Part shown: positions 1-10,795 of the stretch, in pieces
How the letters are laid out: each line of letters begins with the position of its first letter
Numbering within the stretch: position 1 is the first letter of the stretch
Assembly (NCBI GenBank): GCA_026901365.1
Contig: QLOH01000026.1
Location: 2,294,001-2,358,000 of the forward strand
Direction: 5' to 3'
DNA: 64,000 nt
DNA from: Sesbania bispinosa
Taxonomy: Eukaryota > Streptophyta > Magnoliopsida > Fabales > Fabaceae
The notes under the pieces: model-generated
Seen by the model: the letters and a program-made list of their open reading frames with translations, nothing else
Told to the model about the DNA's origin: nothing
Database searches by the model: none
Program-made: the position numbers and the translations under genes

Positions 1-360
1 ATTAAATGTAAATTTTATTGATTCAACTATTAAATTATAACTATTTATCATTGTAATTTTTATGTCAAATTTCATAAAATTTTAACACCAATATCCTGAT
101 AATCAAATCATTCTTATTTTTATATATTTCAAAAGTGTATATGACGTTAATCTTGACATATCTTAATAATTTATTAAATAATTTTGGATTAATATAAAAT
201 TTTGTAAATGTGATTTATATAATAATCACTTTCAATCCAATGGTAGATTTTGAAATACAATTATTTGAAAATAAGTTTGACGAATAAGTCTAACAATTTA
301 AGCCTTTTCTCTTTTTTTTTTTTTTTGACGAATAAGCTTTTCTCTTAAACAATGTTTAGT

Positions 361-408
361 GTGTCATTTAGCTTTATAAGTTGGAAGGTTATCTTTCTGA
401 TGTCAGAC
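361..408 (+). promoter_or_regulatory. Z motif copy 1 (diverged)
   Basis: Diverged copy of the roughly 45-bp Z motif (AAGCTTTATGAGCTGGC, spacer, TTTCTGATGCCAGA). It is followed by copy 2 about 70 bp later, as a small tandem pair with shared preceding sequence TTTAGTGTGTCATT. A regulatory role is inferred only from recurrence beside GEM-like genes. Confidence 0.4.
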
Positions 409-432
409 TATTTTTTCTTAAGTATTGTTTAG

Positions 433-480
433 TGTGTCATTAAGCTTTATAAGTTGGCAGGTTAGCTTTCTAACGCCAGA
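433..480 (+). promoter_or_regulatory. Z motif copy 2 (diverged)
   Basis: Second member of the tandem pair. It keeps TAAGCTTTATAAGTTGGC and a TTTCTAACGCCAGA 3' half, so both arms of the hairpin remain recognisable but imperfect. Confidence 0.4.
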
Positions 481-1120
481 GTAATCTTAATTCAATGACA
501 TCTATTAAATTAAGTGGAACTAAAGATACCATTTACAAATAAATAAAAACATATAGATAATTTAGCAAATTCTTAAGGACATCTATTTTATGTTTTTTTA
601 TAGGTTTATGCTTTTGATATAAGATAAGATTTGCAGTCAGTGAAAGTTAGCTTCATTTCCCATATAAGTAATTGAGAATTCACTATCGCATGCTGTTATA
701 CTATTTTCTTGATAGAAGCTTATGGATCCCTCTGAATCCTATTAAAAGTTACAAGCAGCTTAGCTATCAGGGAAAGCCTCTAGATGGGTCAACATAAATT
801 ATCATGAAGTGAACAAACAAGTGCTTTTCACCTAACAATTTCCATTTAATTTATAATTGAGTAAAATTGATTTTATAAATTAATAATAAAAATGAATGAT
901 ATACGTTTTATAAAACATCTTTGATGGAAATAATTTAAAATCAATTTTATGAAACCATAATTTTTCACTATTGGACACCAAAACAAACGGAGGCTATATC
1001 GCAATAACCAACCTAGTGAGCTAAGGAACCATACAATATACTAGATTTCAGGTCGGCTATGAATATCAATTATTTAATGTGGTGGGGGCAGTAAGGTAAG
1101 ACAGACTTTTTTGTTTGTGG

Positions 1121-1175
1121 AAATGGAAAAATGAATGCCAAATCATTCCCACGTCATCCTTATGCCCCACATGTA
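1121..1175 (+). repeat. W block copy 0
   Basis: Contains GCCAAATCATTCCCAC followed by a GTCATCCTTATGCCCCACATG-like tail. The same block occurs at about 4745, 6623 and 26383. It is a conserved non-coding part of the GEM-like duplication unit; function unknown. Confidence 0.55.
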
Positions 1176-1872
1176 AACCATGTTCCTATTTTTAAAGAAG
1201 ATTACAATGTTTATCCTAGTCATCCGACACTAAAATTGGGATGCCACTTTCAAGAAATTGTGAAAGGATGTTTGTCAAATGTACAACGAGGTTGTCCCTA
1301 GATTACACAAAAATGAACCTTCTCTAGTCAAAATTTGCAATGAACAAATCAACCTACACCTTGCCTTTCTGGTTAAGTAGCTATGATTGAATGAGGCTTG
1401 ATACCAGTTGTAATCCTTCTTTTTATTTTCTGAGCTGGATATATTATTGATTAGTGTTTAGTGTACCTTCACTAGATTATTTATCATTTGTGCCATAACT
1501 TATGGGCACTTTGATCTGTTAAGCTTAGTATGGAAGCAAATGTAATAACTACACTCTTATTACTGGTTGATTAAATGAATGATAGCCAAATTGGGTTCTG
1601 ATTCATCTAATATTGAATACTCTTGCAGAATTTAATAGAAATGTGCCCCATGTTTAATTTTGTGAAATTTTATTTATAAACTTCAGGGAACAACTTTATC
1701 TGTTGGACAATGGAACCATAAGTTTAAGAAACAAATAGTTTCTTTCTTTCTTTCTTTTTCAATTAACAAGATCATGTAAAATATTTGTACATTTTCAGGA
1801 ACCCTTGCAACATCAAAAAATAATTGATGAAGCAGAGGGGATGAACAATTTTAATTCTACAGTTTTTTCCCA

Positions 1873-2979
1873 CTATGATTGGGAGATAGCCTGCTTAAGA
1901 CATCTTAAAGCTTTCTGATAATTGAAGAAACCCATAAACCAGAAATCAAAACCATCCACAGTTACTATTTCTATGTACTTTTCTGAAGGCTTCTCCACAT
2001 TCTGACTTTGGTTGACATACTTTATCTTCTCATGTGGAATTGAGACCTGAAATGACAAATAGATTGAAGTTACATATTAAGCTAAGTTTGAAGAAAAATT
2101 AAAGAGATAGAGAGCATTTACATGGACATCATAAAAGAGTAAGAAAATCACCTTATAATGGACTCTAATAAATTCTCCTTCCGGGGAAGAGATCTTGATG
2201 GATCTATCACTACAAAAAGCAATTTTTTCAGTGGATATGAAAAGGAGGCCAGCTATAGGACCAGATGTTGTTGATAAGTAGCACTGTGATGCTTTCAAAA
2301 GCTTCTCCCCATCTTTAACACTAAACAGTTGCATGAAGACTTTCCCTACTCCACCAACCTGAAGAATTCTAGCTCCCAAGCTTAATTTCCCTTTTACTGT
2401 GTCTGTTATCTTTGGTCCCAGTCTCACTGCATGTTACAGTAACAGTTTCAAGCCATCAGTTACAGCTTCATTCTAATTTTCAAACATGGCAAAATGTATA
2501 CCATGCATTATTTTTGGGAATTGGGAATTTATCTAGGCCTAATAATTTTGGAGGCATGACAAATGTTTGTAGTGTCATAAAGTACTATTCCATACAATGC
2601 TTGCATAATGTCTTGGCACTAAGCAAAAGTGAGAAATTGAATATCAGTCTTTCAAGAAAACATACCATGCTCTCGGACTCCATGTGCAAAACTATCAGCC
2701 TTTCTCCCAAACACATTCATCCTAGTTAGAACTGAATTTAGTTTACCTGGAAAGATAAAAATGGCCATGGTTAATAAAATTAAATTTCTAAGAAGTGTAT
2801 CAATCAACAAACTCAATTTTGTAATGTTAGGGTGTCCTACCCTGCTGCTTTGATTTTGTGATAGACTTGCTGTATTTGCCAGAAGAATCAGGCAAGTATC
2901 TCTTGGATGACTTCCCAACCTGGCCTGTTGAGGTAACAGAAATTCCATTAAGTAGCTCATGAAGAAATGGTGTCTTCAT
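1873..2979 (-). CDS. GEM-like GRAM-domain protein, copy A (intact)
   Basis: Member of the plant GEM-like / ABA-responsive GRAM-domain family (relatives of GLABRA2 EXPRESSION MODULATOR), thought to act at membranes or in nuclear complexes in ABA and cell-fate responses. Four exons with GT-AG introns: 2841-2979, 2666-2746, 2152-2426, 1873-2046, giving 222 residues with no frame breaks. Exon 1 begins MKTPFLHELLNG; exon 3 carries the GRAM core with LSLGARILQVGGVGKVF, then QCYLSTTSGPIAGLLFIST and IAFCSDRS; exon 4 has the family C-terminus with EKYIEIVTVDGFDFWFMGF. The start is the first ATG of the conserved exon 1. It is the most diverged of the four copies, with the longest exon 2 (81 nt). The family call is firm; the specific function is inferred. 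Confidence 0.93.
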
Positions 2980-3119
2980 ATTTGTTGTTATCTTTCAGGA
3001 GTTTCACTTCTATCTCTGGACTTGGAACCTTGGAGGATATTCTTGAGCAATGACTAGCTTGTGAAAAGTATTCAAGAGCTCTTCTAACTTTGGTTGATGA
3101 GAATCCTGGTTTTGAATAG

Positions 3120-3133
3120 GTATATATATATAT
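3120..3133 (-). promoter_or_regulatory. TA repeat, possible TATA region of copy A
   Basis: A (TA)n run about 140-155 bp upstream of the copy A start codon, close to where copies B and C have their TATA box (127 bp upstream). Position and composition fit a TATA element but a simple repeat would look the same. Confidence 0.35.
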
Positions 3134-4744
3134 GGTTAGAAGGAAACAAGGTGACTAGAGACTTTTAGCAGGATGAGTCAGCTATGGATCATCATGAAGA
3201 CTAAATGAAAAAAAGTAATTCAAAGTTTGAAGATTGCATGTTTGGTTGCCTATAGAAAAAAGGCATTACATAGAGGTACACGTCCTCTTTAATATTACAA
3301 GATAATGAAATGGAAAGATGTCTTTTAAATAAGGCAACTTTTTCATGTTTCAAGTCTCCCTCTGGATGTTGATACTGTTGAACTTATATATAAAATAACA
3401 TACATATAAACTTGGAACATGATTGGACTAATGGTTGGCTGCCTGTTACTGCTTATATTCAGAACATAGGTTCTGTTTTTTTTTTTTTTTTTTTCAGTTT
3501 TGAGCATATTTGGATATTGACTGTAGCTTGGTCATTGGTCTGCATTATATCTATACTTTTTAACATCTGTACTGTGGTTTCCATGATTTATAAAGAACTT
3601 GGTGTTCTTCCTTTATCTACTTATATAATTTTCTCATGTTTACTATTTTTGGCTGAATCCTTTGTTCAAATTGCAAAATTTATTTATACAACAATGAGGG
3701 GAAGAAAATAGGAATAACACTATCAATTTTGTAGAATTTAGGTTCATGTATTTTCGTAGGCAAATTTTCTGGATCCTTGGGGAAAAAATTGATAATAAGG
3801 GGCCGTTTAGCTTTTGTAAATGTCACCCTTTTACAAATGAGAGGAAGAAAATAATATATTTTAATTTTGGTTTGTTTGGACAATGCCATGTGCTTGATGA
3901 CAAAACAAGACCTATCATTCCATTGCCACTTTATTTTATTTATAAAATGCTAATTGTGAGGGTGTCATTTAAGCTTTCTGAGCTGGAATTTTACCTTTCT
4001 GATGCCAGACTTCCCAAAGTTATACTCGTATTTGATGAAGTAGAGAGGGAAAAAGTTCATTTGCTTACATTCAGAAAAAGGTTCTGCTTTTATGTTTCTT
4101 AGCTACATATATAAAAAATTAGAAACCCCTGTATCAAACCTTTGAATTCAGTATATCATATAAAAGCTCCCCGGTATTGTCTAATACCTCTCCTTTATAT
4201 ATTTTAAGTCCTAAACGTGAGAGCCAACATTAATTGAAGATGCATATTTTATTTGTGAGATCAGGCTGGTATTGAAAATTTATGAAAGGGTCTAAGTCAT
4301 TCTTTTATCCTCATAGAGGGAGAAAATATATATCTCCTTCCATGAAGATCACAACTATCAAAATCATAAGGTTTCCTCTAACTTCTTAAAGTCTTATATA
4401 CATATCAAGGGCTCGTTTGATAGTCAGGATGAGATATGTGATTAAGGGCTCATTTGGTACATAGATACACTAATAGATGACAGTGTATGTGTGTACCAAA
4501 TAGAAACATAGCCAGTAATTAACAAAACCCATCAATGTGATTTAGTGGATGAAAATACATATCATAGTGAGCTAGCTGACAGGGCTATGGTAAGGGCTAA
4601 AGAAAAAGAAGAGACCAAGCTATGTATGGAACATGAAATTGACAAATTGTTTAGGACAGAAATGAAAAGGAAGCAATGAGTATCTATGTCTGGCTATGGA
4701 TATCATGTGCTAGAAGCAGGATAGGGAAGACATACTTCAATGTT
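3134..4744. other. Upstream region of copy A
   Basis: No gene supported. It contains Z motif copy 3 and a few AT-rich fold-back-like stretches (for example around 3795-3900 and 4408-4500, where GTTTGG/CCAAAC-type ends suggest small MITE remnants). Small open reading frames here do not match any family I recognise. Confidence 0.4.
3962..4010 (+). promoter_or_regulatory. Z motif copy 3, upstream of GEM-like copy A
   Basis: TTTAAGCTTTCTGAGCTGGA, spacer, CTTTCTGATGCCAGAC, about 1 kb upstream of the copy A start. Same orientation relative to the gene as in copies B, C and D. Confidence 0.5.
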
Positions 4745-4800
4745 TTGTGGAAAAGGAAGTATCCAGATCATTCCCACATCATCCCCATGCTCATACTAAA
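4745..4800 (+). repeat. W block copy 1
   Basis: GTGGAAAAGGAAGTATCC followed by GATCATTCCCACATCATCCC. Homologous to the blocks at 1121, 6623 and 26383. Confidence 0.55.
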
Positions 4801-4999
4801 AATTCATTCTTCATCACTTTCTGTTTTATATTTTAAAAGGAGAACATTAATTAATATTTTATTATATATATGTACCAAACAATTGGCTTTACCTAAGAGG
4901 AATCAAAGTTGTGCACTTGAAAAATTTGAGGGGAACGATGAAAATTTCTTTTGGTTGCTGTATTTCTTGATTGATCACAATTCCTGTGTACGTATATAT

Positions 5000-5625
5000 T
5001 CAAGAGTTTAAGTTGTGCATGTTGTCAAGTGGTGGTGTGAAAGAATACAAATTGTGTACTTCAAGTTATCAAGTGGATCAACTAATGGTTTACAGGTATA
5101 AGAAGTTATCAGTACTGATAGTGTAAGACCCTTATCATAGACCTACAAAGTTAACTTTTGTACCCAACAAACCCTTTTCAGTAACCACTTATAGAGGTCC
5201 ATAACAAATCTTTCTGAAAGTTTGCACTAATTACCAGAATAGCTTTGGGTCAGAAAATTGTATCCATTACATAGGATAGGACAGCCATCCATCAGCCTCA
5301 TACAAGTAATTCACTATTTATAATAAGGAAAAAGAAATAGTTTTAATGCACTATTTTTATCTCTCACCAAACGAAATATACTACCTGTACAGTGTAAGAA
5401 AACATAATCAATAAACTATTTGGACATAGCAGCCATATCTTAAGAACTAGACCTTCTGCATTTCAGAAAAACTGTAGGATTTCTTACTTTCTAAAGGCAT
5501 GAAAGAGAACAAAGACAGAAATTATCCTGAATCAGCATGTTTTCAGAATGTCTCTCAACCAAACCCCAGCAAGGAAAAGTGATGAAAATCCAGGCCTCAT
5601 ACTAGGTTACAGAACAAGACCATAT
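5000..5625 (-). repeat. Y block copy 1
   Basis: A roughly 600-bp block also found at 6780-7500, 18900-19640 and 23395-24120. Shared landmarks are the run ending AGTTAACTTT, the CCTTTTTCAGTA-like stretch, and an arm with AACATGCTGATTCAGGATAA on the minus strand. On that strand the block may preserve an old terminal exon, but the frame is not conserved between copies, so I treat it as a non-coding duplicated segment. Confidence 0.5.
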
Positions 5626-5694
5626 CATTAACCACACCCACCAATACTCATTGACCATTAAGGTTTACTACTCAAACATCCATAATTATTATGA

Positions 5695-5780
5695 GCATGT
5701 TTGATTTAGTGTTGAAACGTGGTAAAATTGTTGCTTCTGTGAATTTGGCCAATTCTAACGCTAAACCAAACACACACTAT
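5695..5780. repeat. Small fold-back element
   Basis: About 85 bp with inverted ends: GTTTGATTTAGTGTTG on the left and TAACGCTAAACCAAACACAC on the right. Looks like a miniature inverted-repeat element; no target duplication resolved. Confidence 0.4.
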
Positions 5781-6040
5781 AATTTATTAAAATAAAAGAT
5801 AAAATTAATTAAAACGATACTTAGTGAAACTAATTCACTAATTATATTAAAATGAGACGGGCAATAATTGCCATGCATGTCATCCTCGTAAGAAATAAAA
5901 CCTTAATAAAGTAATAATAAAAATATGGGACAATACATGGAATTCTTTTTCATTTACTTAAGCTTGATGAGCATCAGGTATTACTATTGCTACCTTCTTT
6001 TCTTATACATTGCTTTTCTTTCTTACATGAGTATGAATCA

Positions 6041-6083
6041 TCAAAGCTTTTTGAGCTGGCATTTTAACTTTCTGATGCCAGCC
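6041..6083 (+). promoter_or_regulatory. Z motif copy 4 with perfect hairpin
   Basis: The best preserved hairpin form: GCTGGCAT (6055-6062), 12-nt loop, ATGCCAGC (6075-6082), an 8-bp perfect inverted repeat. No GEM-like coding exon remains next to this copy, so it may mark a lost gene unit. Confidence 0.55.
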
Positions 6084-6622
6084 TCTCTTGCGTTAATTAA
6101 GGTAAGAAAAAGTAAAAAGATCATATTGGCGAAGAAGTATATCCTATGCATATTCTCTTGTGGCAGTTATTTGCGCAATCAACTAACTGTTCAACATCAT
6201 TTTCACTTTCTCTACTTGTCAAGGATAATCTGATCTGATCGACCTAAAGTTCAGATGTGTGTGAAGATTCTAAGAGAACGACAAGCTTTCAGGATTTTAT
6301 GGCTAGCAAGCAAACCTGCGACCTATCAGATTCAAGACCCAGTCTTGCTCCACTCAACCAAACCCTTGAGGTTAACCATCAGTATTCTTTGTGGAGTCAA
6401 ATATATCATAAAGTAAGTGAGTCTGCTGACAGGGTAAGGGTAAGTTTGGAGGAACCAAATCCAAGGGCTAAACAAGATAAACTGAAAAAGTAGATAAGGT
6501 TATGGAACGTGAAATTGTTAGTTAGAAGTGGAAAGTGATCTGATCTCAGGCTATATTGACATTGTGTGCTGTGGTGGTAGCAGCCGGGGAAGAAAGAGTC
6601 TTTGACATACTTCAAGTTTTTG

Positions 6623-6670
6623 TCGAAAAGGAATTTGCCAAATCATTCCCACATCATCCCCATACCCCAC
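6623..6670 (+). repeat. W block copy 2
   Basis: GAAAAGGAATTTGCCAAATC then ATTCCCACATCATCCCCATA. About 580 bp from Z copy 4, keeping the Z-then-W order. Confidence 0.55.
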
Positions 6671-6779
6671 TTGCAAAGCTGATATAGTAAAACTTGCTTT
6701 TTCATCACTTTGTGTTTTGAAGAGAAAACAGTGTTCTACTATTGGCACATTTATGTTGTGCTTTGAAAATTGAAGGGAA

Positions 6780-7500
6780 TGATCAAACAGTGTTAGTGGT
6801 GCATGGTGTCTAGTGGTGTTGAAGAGCCCCAATTGGTATTACAAGTTGTCAAATTGGGTACCAATAAATGGTTTACAGGTATAAGAGGTTACCAATGATA
6901 CTCTAAGACCCTTATCAGATCCCTTAAAGTTAACTTAACACTGAAGAAACCTTTTTCAGTAGGTCCATTACAAATTCTTCTGAAAGTTTGTATTCACCAG
7001 CATAGTTTTGCAAAAATTGTACCTAATTATTTTTCATATATACATTAAATGAAGTACGTAGGACAGTCATTCATTAGCCTCAAAGACAAGTAATTCATTC
7101 TTTGTTATAAGTAGATTAGCTTGGAAAACTTTAAAGGCTGAGAATTAATTATTATACATTTTTCAATATCAAAGATAGAAATTTATTGTCTTAATGATAT
7201 AACTTTTAAAAAAACGAAAGAGACTGGCTGCATAGCAGTAAAGTGTTAAAAAAATCACCATGCAGGAGAGTTCCTATTACAAGCCTGAAATTGATGAATA
7301 TTTGGCCATAGCAGTGATTCCTTGTGGGATAGTCCTTTTGCTTTCAAAACCTGTAAATTTACTCAAGAGAACAAAGATAGAAGTTGAGGTGATTAGGGGG
7401 TGTCAGGTTGTCTTTCCACCAACTCCAGTAAGGAAAAGGTGATGAAATTGTGAAAATTGTCCAGGAGTCACATAGCCAAAATTAAGCCACAAAACAAGTC
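6780..7500 (-). repeat. Y block copy 2
   Basis: Pairs closely with 18900-19640 (offset about 12.1 kb), including the segment with GAAAGCAAAAGGACTATCCC on the minus strand. It marks the left end of the duplication that also contains GEM-like copies B and C. Confidence 0.6.
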
Positions 7501-7959
7501 AAAATCTGTATCACTTGGACTATCTAAACTTGTTCATTTCAGAGCAGTCCCAGGATTGGAGCAATCCTCACTTATAAGATGGCTACAATGAGATTAACTT
7601 CTTCAACAAAAGTCTAACAAATCAAACTTAATTAATGGTGGTTAATGATATCCATTCACTAATTAAATGGCAAGTGTTAATTTATCAATGAAATCTATCT
7701 TACTTCCTTTTAATTATTTTAACTAATTAAATTAAAACAGACTCACATTCAAATAATTATTCACAAATTTGATTGAAGAGTTGATGGTATGAATACAATT
7801 TCAAATACAAACTCTGGTACTTGAAAACTTATATACACTAAATCCGTAAGTAATTGAGCCTGAAACTTCTACAGTTGTTCAACAAAAACATCTATGTACA
7901 TTATCTTCTCCCAAATTAGACTTCCTTGTTCATTGGACCCCATGACAGCTTTCTTCACT

Positions 7960-8350
7960 CTTTCTATCTATTTTTCCTTCAATCTTTTCTTCTCCATAAC
8001 CATGATCTCCTTTCACAGAGCTCTAAAATAGGCCTGTCCCTGGATGGATGGAGCATGCCTTCTGCCAAAGCAGTTTGGACCTTAGCATTGCCAGCCACTG
8101 AATCAATATAGCTCGGATTCTGCAACAAAGTAGGCACCAAATGATGAACTCTTGCATTCACAACATTTATCCACAATAAGCAGGCAGCCAAATCTGCAGC
8201 CTGCTGATATGAACCACATCCAGCTGCTATCACAGGTCAATATTGGGTGAAAAACCATAGTCCCTTGAGATGTTTTGTGCAGCAGGATGGATAAAACAAT
8301 GAAGTCCCCCACTCCCTCTTACCAGAGACAAAGCCCAATATCTTCAATTA
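7960..8350 (-). pseudogene. U block, copy B-linked gene fragment
   Basis: Directly 3' of GEM-like copy B on the same strand. On the minus strand it reads a conserved frame with SYQQAADLAA, then NARVHHLVPTLLQNPSYIDS and VAGNAKVQTALAEG. I do not recognise the family. The same frame appears beside copy C (with an internal stop) and copy D (with frameshifts), so it looks like the remnant of a neighbouring gene that travelled with the GEM-like gene. It could alternatively be transcribed as 3' UTR of the GEM-like gene. Confidence 0.45.
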
Positions 8351-8465
8351 TAGCTGCCATTGTATAGTTTGTTTTTTTTATCATCTCTGGCATCTTAGTG
8401 CCAACAACATCATGAAGCTTCAAGTCTCAGCTCTTTATGCTCAAATGGTGGATTTAGCTATTCAT

Positions 8466-9447
8466 CTAAGCTTGAGAAACTGCCTGCTGAAGACATTTGA
8501 AAGTTTTCTGATATTTTAAGACACCCATAAACCAAAAATCAAAATTGTCCACTGTGACTAACTCTATGTACTTCTGTGTTGGCTTCTCAACATTTTGACT
8601 TTGATTCACACACTTGATCTTCTTCAGTGGAATGGCAACCTGTACATGACAGTGATAAATATACCTTTTAGAACTTGAACAAATGTTGGATTAGGGGTAA
8701 CTGAGACAAAGAGATATGAAGAGGATTATGTATGACATACCTTATAACGGATCCTACACATGTGGCCTTTCTTATTGAAGACTTTCATTGATCTCTCACT
8801 GCAAAATGCAACCTTGTCATTGGAGATGAAGAGGAAACCTGCTAGAGGGCCAGATGTGGTGGACAGATAACACTGAGAAACTTTCAAAAGCTTCTCCCCT
8901 TCTTTCACACTAAAGTACTGCTTAAAGACTTTCTCCACTCCACCAACCTGAAGAATCCGAGCCCCTAAGCTCAACTTCCTCTTAATAGTTTCAGATATAT
9001 TTGTCCCCAGTCTCACTGCAATTTCAGATTTTTTAAATAGAATTAGATATGTTCATATTCTTGGCTATATCATCCACATAGAAAATGTATGGTTCTCATA
9101 AATAGTCATATCACTTGAAAACACATCTAAGGCTCAATTACAAGGATACTCACCATGTTCTTGGACTCCTTGTGAAAGACTATTATTGGCCTTCTTAACT
9201 GAATATACTCTACCTGCAGAAACATTGAACGCTCTCAGTATTTGTAAAACCATCAAACCATCATAGTGAAATTAGATGTTTGTTTGTAAAAAAAGGCAGT
9301 TTTACTTTGCTTTGATGTTTTGGTTGGATATTGACATTGAGTGGCAGGATCAGGTAAGTATCTGTTAGCTGACTTTTGAAGCTGATTATATGTTGTTGAG
9401 ATTATTGGAGTTCCAACAACTAGCTCATGAAGAAGTGAGGTCTGCAT
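8466..9447 (-). CDS. GEM-like GRAM-domain protein, copy B (intact)
   Basis: Same family as copy A. Four exons: 9306-9447, 9154-9213, 8741-9015, 8466-8639, coding for 216 residues without frame breaks. Exon 1 starts MQTSLLHELVVGTPIIS; exon 3 is the GRAM core (LSLGARILQVGGVEKVF, QCYLSTTSGPLAGFLFISND); exon 4 ends in KYIELVTVDNFDFWFMGVLK and a final Ser-Gln-Ala. Exon 2 is only 60 nt, five codons shorter than in copy D. The GRAM exon encodes the same protein as copy C; I count two synonymous differences in 275 nt. A TATA box lies 127 bp upstream. Its distal upstream region is interrupted by the 7.2-kb Helitron at 10777. Confidence 0.93.
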
Positions 9448-9573
9448 ATTGGATGATTAAGAAGTCTTGTGTTTTATTGAAAGGACTAGAAGTTGGTGAA
9501 GAGGAATGGTCTGAGTTACTAAATTGCTGAGGAAGCTATGCTCACTTGGGTTGATCAGTTTCTTCCAAAGAGG

Positions 9574-9581
9574 TATTTATA
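9574..9581 (-). promoter_or_regulatory. TATA box of GEM-like copy B
   Basis: TATAAATA on the minus strand, 127 bp upstream of the start codon. The identical motif is at the identical distance in copy C. Confidence 0.65.
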
Positions 9582-9997
9582 GGGATGAAAACTAGGAAGT
9601 GAATCTTGACCCTTTGGTGGGATGACTCAACCTTGGATCATCAACCATGATGTTGTTTGATATAAAGACACTGGCATGGCAACATGATTCAATATAATAA
9701 TTTGACATCATCAATTGTTTGGTTGCTTTAAGAAAATATGGTACTGAAAGATCCATGTCAACTTTTCTAAAAAATAAAATTAATCCTTAAAAGGGTTAAT
9801 TTTTAGAGGCTTAGAGAACCTTCAGGAGCAAGATTCCATAGTGCAGTTAATTGAAGTAAGGAAATAAAACCTTTATGTCTGATAGTATATGTTATGGGAA
9901 AACAGAACTACACTGTTTTGGAAATTAAACAAGAAAAAGTAAAAGATGAAGTACGCTGATTAATACTTTATCCCTAATAGTATATGTGAGGATGCAT

Positions 9998-10045
9998 CAC
10001 CAAAGCTTTATGAGCTGGCCTTTTAACTTTCTGATGTCAGACTTC
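9998..10045 (+). promoter_or_regulatory. Z motif copy 5, upstream of GEM-like copy B
   Basis: CCAAAGCTTTATGAGCTGGC, then TTTTAACTTTCTGATGTCAG. About 550 bp upstream of the copy B start codon, preceded by the shared GTGAGGATGCATCA. Confidence 0.55.
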
Positions 10046-10795
10046 TTTGAATTCTGTTGCCATAAGTTAGGAGAATGTAATGAGATGTCCTAAGTTTACC
10101 CCTTGTGACTATCTAAAATACCTACTCTTTGCAATCAGTAGACTACTTACTCTAAAATGGCTGAAGGGTGTATGTGGATATTAAATCTGTGAAAGTTCAC
10201 TGCTAAAATGCTGGTGAGATTTCTCATAGATGGTCCTTTCAACCAATAATTAGGATGTGGCGTGGAGGTTCTATAGAATAAGAAACCTTAGGATTACATT
10301 TTTAGATTTGCAATAAGGGTATGCTAGTCTACAGTTAGAGATTAATCCGACACGTTCAGATCACCTAAGTGAGTTTTATTTCTTCAGGTCTTTTCCATTT
10401 GTAATAAGTTAAACAGAATCAACTAATAATAAAAGACAAGTGCAATTTAATAAGTTTACATTCTCCAAGTGACGTTGCCATTCTAATATGAGGAATTTTT
10501 TCTTTGAAGTACAAGGATTGAACTAAAACAAACTAAGCTAAGCAGACACGTTTCAGCCTCAATAGGTATTAATTAGAAATTTTCTTCAAAGAGAAAAATA
10601 AAAATAAAAATTATAGATATTAGTTAGAAAATAAACTGTTGATATTCAAATAGTTTTATAATTTAGTATATATATATGTATTGATTTAATTTCAATATCA
10701 AACTCAATTGTTGTTTTTGATTCGGTTATAACTCTTATACTCCTATCAGGTGAACCCTTTATTTTATATAAACAAATCTATCTATCTATCTAGTA

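Larger units (their letters stand above)
1..1872. other. Intergenic flank with Z and W repeats, no gene
   Basis: No coding region is supported here. The stretch holds two copies of the Z motif (361-408 and 433-480) and one W block (about 1121-1175), in the same order and orientation as in the flanks of the GEM-like genes further right. This suggests it is the 5' flank of another minus-strand GEM-like copy lying left of the window, which is an inference. The rest is AT-rich sequence without recognisable features. Confidence 0.5.

Noticed and set aside
4676..5011. 111-residue frame overlapping W and Y blocks
   Set aside because: Not conserved in the homologous blocks at 6540-6830 or 26300-26600.
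6600..6670. W block as a miRNA locus (miR482/2118-like CCCACATCATCCCCATACC)
   Set aside because: No complementary arm was found within about 200 bp, and the similarity to that miRNA family is only superficial.
7260..7442. 60-residue plus-strand frame with hydrophobic stretch
   Set aside because: It is antisense to the Y block and the frame is not kept in the paralogous copy at 19385.
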